DNA from: Toxotes chatareus
Lineage: Eukaryota; Chordata; Actinopteri; Toxotidae
NCBI GenBank assembly: GCA_016801885.1
Contig: CM028899.1
Span: forward strand, 20,443,501-20,507,500
Length of the DNA stretch: 64,000 nucleotides
Direction of reading: 5' to 3'
The position numbers and the translations under genes are program-made. How positions within the stretch are numbered: the stretch's first letter is position 1; each line of letters begins with the position of its first letter. Under the pieces are notes generated by a model. The model made no database searches, was not told where the DNA came from, and saw only the letters and a list, made by a program, of their open reading frames with translations. Shown piece by piece: positions 60,124 through 64,000 of the stretch.

Positions 60124-63100
60124 ATGAAACCAGCTGTACTATTTCTCATTATGATCACAATAGTTTCACTAAACATCAGGGGGGTAAAGACAATAGAAAA
60201 AATCAAGGACATTTTAAATAACACATACGCAGAGATTCTCTGCCTGCAGGAGGTGCGATGGAGCTCTGACCTGCTGGGGACTGTCCAGAAGCACTGGGGG
60301 GGACATCTTTTACGCCCCTGGACCCTCTTTACGGGCAGGCGCAGCGATTCTGTGCAAACCGGGCCTCCCTTGCGATGTGTCCTCGTGCACACTGACGGCG
60401 AGGGCCGGCTGGTCGTGGTGTGGATTTGGGGAGGAAAGAGGAAAGATAAGAATCATGAATATATACGGAAGTAACGACGAAATAGAAAGGAAGGAATTTA
60501 TCAGGAAAAAGTTAAATAAATGGATAACTGAGAAATGCATGTTGGTGGGAGATTTTAATATTATTTTAACAGCAAACGACACTGCAAACAAAAGCACATT
60601 AAAAAGCAGCGTAAGCAGACAAGAACTCACCCACTTAATGTCAACCCGGAACCTCACAGACATTTGGAGAGCATTCAACCCGGACACCAAGGACTACTCC
60701 AGGAGGCAGATAGTCAGAGGGAGCTGAGGCAGTCGGCGCATAGACCTGGCCCTGCTATCTCCTGGGGGCGGTCCATATTATACATACGGTGAAATATATA
60801 CAGAACAGATGGAGGCGACCACTCGCTTCTCCAGATTCAAGTACAGATGGCAGGCAGACCCAGGAGCGGGGGCTGTGGATTTTAAACAATAGCATTTTAA
60901 AGGATGAAACATTCACAAATAAAACAAGGAACTTCTTAATGGGTATACGAGAGGAAATGATAGAAAATGATGACTTACCGGGATGGTGGGAGGAATAAAA
61001 GAAAGAATTAAGAAAATGTGCATAAGATACTGTAAAAGGAGGAAGTGGGAGGAAAAACAGGAGGAGAGGGAACTGTTAGAAATAATCCAGATAGAACAGA
61101 GAAAAATGGAAAACGATCCAAAAAGAGACATAACAGCACTGTCAGTAGCTCAGTCAAAACTACACAACATAACAGTAACTAAATGTAAAGCAGCAGCGAT
61201 CAGGGCAAAAGCAGAGTATTTAATAGAGGGGGAAAAATCCACAGCCTACTTTCTGGGCATGGAGAGACAGAAACAACAGAAGACATACATACAGGAGATA
61301 ACCAATAAAGAAGGGAAAGTAGTGAGGGAACTGGATGAGGTGCTTTTAGCAGCACAAGAGTTCTACAAAGAACTATTCACAAGCCAAAATATAAACAATA
61401 AAAAAATGGAGGAGAACATAGCTCACCTCAGAAAAAAACTGGACCAAACGGACAAGGACATATGTGACTCCGACCTCACCCTTCAACAGCTCATAACAGC
61501 CATAGAGGGTCTGAACAACAATAAAAGCCCGGGATGGGACGGCCTGACGGCCGAGTTCTACAAGGCCTTCAAATTACAGCTGGCCCCCATCCTGCTGGCA
61601 GTCTACACACAGATAGAACACAATAGGAGAACGACCGAAAATTTTTCAAAGGGGATAATAACACTAGTGTTTAAAAAAGAAAGGGAGGAAAACAAATTAG
61701 AAAATTACAGACCAATCAGCCTACTAAACACGGACTACAAAATTTTGGCTAAAACACTGGCAAACAGGTTAAAACAGGTGATAGAAGGGGTGGTGGGTCC
61801 TGGTCAGGCGTATGGCGTGCCGGGGAGGGACATCTCTGACTCTGTCCTGGCCGTCAGATACCTGATCAGACACATGTGCACAACAGGGGGTTTTTTGGTT
61901 AGTATTGATTTTGAGAAGGCTTTTGACCGTGTAGAACACACCTTTCTGTGGAGAGTCCTAGAGAGGTTAGGGTTCGGTGGCGGTACATTAACTGGATCAG
62001 GACCTTGTACAGCGGGGCCACCAGCTGTGTCAAACTGAACGGCACATGCACAGGTGCGTTCCCGCTGGGCAGGTCCATCCGACAGGGGTGCCCGCTGTCT
62101 GCCATGCTCTTCACGCTGGTCACAGAACCTCTGGCAGCAGCAGTCAATGATGACGAGGGCATCCAGGGCGTAAAGGTGGGGGACTCTACATACTGCAAAA
62201 TAGTGCAGTATGCAGATGACCTAAACATCACAGTGGTGGATAAGGAGAGCGTTGACCTGGTGGTGGGAAGAATAAGATCATATTGTGAGGCATCAGGAGC
62301 AAAAATGAACACAAAAAAGACACAAATTATGAGGTGTGGGGCAGAACAGAACACGGCGAACACATGGGGGTTTCAGATCACAGGGGATATGGTCAAAATA
62401 CTAGGAGTGTGGATGGGAAGAAATGAGGGAGGCAAATGAAAAGAACTGGGAGGGTGTACAGAAAAAATGCAAAACGTAATAAACATGTGGAAGCAACGAC
62501 AGATTGGGATAAAGGGAAAGTAACAGTGTTAAACTCTTTGGTGCTCTCACTAGTAAACCATGTGCTGGCTGTCTGTCCCCTGTCTCCGCAGCGGGAAAAA
62601 AACATCAATGGGGTCATCGGCAGCTTCCTGTGGGGGTCCAAGATGAACCAGGTGGCCCATGATGTCATGATCCAACCGGAGGACAAAGGCGGTCTGAGAT
62701 TAGTCAGCTTAGACTGTAGAAAATGTGCACTAAGGATCAAATTGATAAAGAAGCTCACAACACCTAACAATAATTTAGCATGGAAACAATTTCTCACCAC
62801 AGATTTGCATCTCGGGCCGCCTTTGGGCCTTTGGGCCCTCTGCCAGAGGCGCTCCCCTGTGAGCGCGGGGGTAACAGACCCTCTGGCGGAGGAGATCATG
62901 ACAGCGTGGGCTGGATTGAGGCCCCTGCTGGAGGCCAAGGTGGACGACGTCCTCCAGGCGAAGGCGCAGCCCCTCTTTAACAACCCAGAAATTACCTGGG
63001 GAGGGAGGGAGGTGGTCTGCGCCCGTAATGGAGAGGGCTGGGTTGGTCAGGTTGGGGGGGCGTCGTCGACCAAACCGGTGGCCTTAAACACTGCGGAGGT

Positions 63101-63926
63101 CCTGACCATCCTTAAGGGGAAAAAGATCAGACATGGGAAAGGGGCCATTGGGGAGGTGTGCGGGAAGCTGGCTGCCTCCATCCCTCAGCGGTGGCTAAAG
63201 CTGCTGGGGGAGCAGAGGCAGCCGGCACCAACTAATGATATGTGTGAGTTCTCTCTCCTGCAGGCCGGAACAAACCTAAAAGATATCAAGACGAGGGCCC
63301 TCTACCAGATGTACGTCCGGGGCAGGCAGAGGCCACCAGCCGCTGACCGGGCGTGGGGGGAGGCCTTCCCCGGCCTGCAGGGAGAGAGAATCTGGGCCAC
63401 CCTGGGGAGGAGCATAGCCCCTGGTAACATCTACAATACAGACTTCAAGATGAGACACAGAAAGACGCACCCTGGAGTAGTCCTACATCAAATAAACAAG
63501 GAGGTCTTTGCCAGGGGCTGTGCTCTCTGTGGGGCAGAGGAAGAAACAATACAACACATGTTCCTGGACTGTCCGGCGCTCGCCCCGTTCCTGAGGAGGC
63601 TGAGGCTCCTCCTCAGGAGCGGGGCGGGTGCAATATGGAGGAAAGAGGAGGAATGGAGGCTGTACCTCCTATTTGGTCAAAACACTAGACACAAAAACAC
63701 TACAATAACAAATTTGTTGGGACAATTTGCTAAACACGCCATATACATCACCAGGAACACAAAACTGAAAGAAAACCGAAAAAGAAACACTTGGGATTCT
63801 TTCACGATTACACTAAAACAATACATCAGAGCACTGGTGGGAAGGGGAGCACATTCTCTTTCAAAGATTTTGGAGGGTCACAGTTTATTTTATGTAGAAA
63901 ATGACACGGTGTATTTCAATTTCTGA
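60124..63926 (+). pseudogene. LINE ORF2 (APE endonuclease, reverse transcriptase), frameshifted
   Basis: The start is chosen at ATG 60124, just after ORF1; ITIVSLNIRG begins nine codons later. Endonuclease motifs follow: SLNIRG, LCLQEVRW, GDFNIIL (near 60550) and a DLALL piece near 60745. The longest reverse-transcriptase frame is 60983-62038 with NKSPGWDGLTAEFYK, YRPISLLNTDYKILAKTLANR, YGVPGRDISD and VSIDFEKAFDRVEH (first catalytic Asp). The next frame, 61948-62439, has IRQGCPLSAMLF and QYADDLNI (catalytic Asp pair). The final frame, 62436-63926, holds the C-terminal domain with CALCGAEEETIQHMFLDC, a CCHC-like motif. Frame changes occur near 60300 (a run of seven G), 60380-60440, 60727, 60980, 61975 and 62420. 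The domains are complete in order, so the insertion looks recent despite the breaks. Confidence 0.85.
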
Positions 63927-63929
63927 GAT

Positions 63930-63930
<1 letters not shown>

Positions 63931-63960
<30 letters not shown>
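63931..63960 (+). repeat. 30-base poly-T tract in the LINE 3' UTR
   Basis: Uninterrupted T run four bases after the ORF2 stop, followed by other UTR sequence to the window edge. Its length is prone to sequencing error. Confidence 0.9.
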
Positions 63961-64000
63961 CGTTTAGTTGGTTTCTGTGGATATTTTTGTGTTAGATTAT

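Larger units (their letters stand above)
58310..64000 (+). mobile_element. Tx1/L1-type non-LTR retrotransposon next to the 5S array (3' end outside window)
   Basis: Order: 5S fragment, T-rich 5' UTR (58326-58565), ORF1 with CCHC knuckles, ORF2 with endonuclease, reverse transcriptase and C-terminal zinc motif (stop at 63924-63926), then a 3' UTR starting with 30 T (63931-63960). The two-ORF plan and motifs are those of the Tx1 group of the L1 superfamily. From memory, a Tx1-group lineage named Mutsu targets fish 5S rDNA, which fits this location. Both ORFs contain several frameshifts, so this copy is probably inactive unless the indels are assembly errors. The 3' junction is not visible. Confidence 0.88.

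Noticed and set aside
59466..60392. Long minus-strand frames within the LINE.
   Set aside because: Opposite-strand shadows of GC-rich ORF1 and ORF2 sequence.

Overview
This is a vertebrate nuclear window, almost certainly from a ray-finned fish and probably a percomorph. It has spliced genes with GT/AG introns, many long (GT)n microsatellites, Tc1-like and hAT DNA transposons, a repeat family I know from percomorph genomes, and a tandem 5S rDNA array. No prokaryotic, viral or CRISPR features were seen.

Layout, left to right. (1) 242-9122, plus strand: the last exons of CCDC88C (Daple), whose coiled-coil part lies left of the window. The visible exons carry the GBA motif and end in the Gly-Cys-Val PDZ-binding tail. 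(2) 9.1-25.8 kb: 3' UTR and intergenic DNA with microsatellites and degenerate repeats, and a possible upstream promoter near 14.8 kb. (3) 25837-29161, plus: the proton-sensing receptor GPR68 (OGR1), coding sequence split over six exons (379 codons plus stop). (4) 29.2-38.6 kb: intergenic DNA with a Tc1-like element split by an hAT element. (5) 38993-46059, minus: all 14 coding exons of DGLUCY (mitochondrial D-glutamate cyclase, 641 codons plus stop). (6) 46435-58309: 27 tandem 5S rRNA genes in units of about 443 bp, all on the plus strand. (7) 58310-64000: a Tx1/L1-type non-LTR retrotransposon abutting the array, with a piece of 5S gene at its 5' junction. It runs off the right edge.

The order CCDC88C - GPR68 - DGLUCY, with the first two in one direction and DGLUCY facing them, matches human 14q32.11 (recalled), so identities rest on both sequence and synteny. 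The three genes do not form a known pathway.

The most interesting part is the 5S array and its retroelement. Each 5S gene has a TATAAA at -31. Most units also have a consensus CTCF motif about 20 bp past the gene, so the array looks like a row of regularly spaced candidate CTCF sites. About 40% of copies have a changed 5' terminus while their 3' end is invariant. Shared variants show that multi-unit blocks were duplicated. The adjacent LINE looks like a 5S-rDNA-targeting lineage. Other notable points are the five coding introns of GPR68 and an in-frame alternative exon in CCDC88C.
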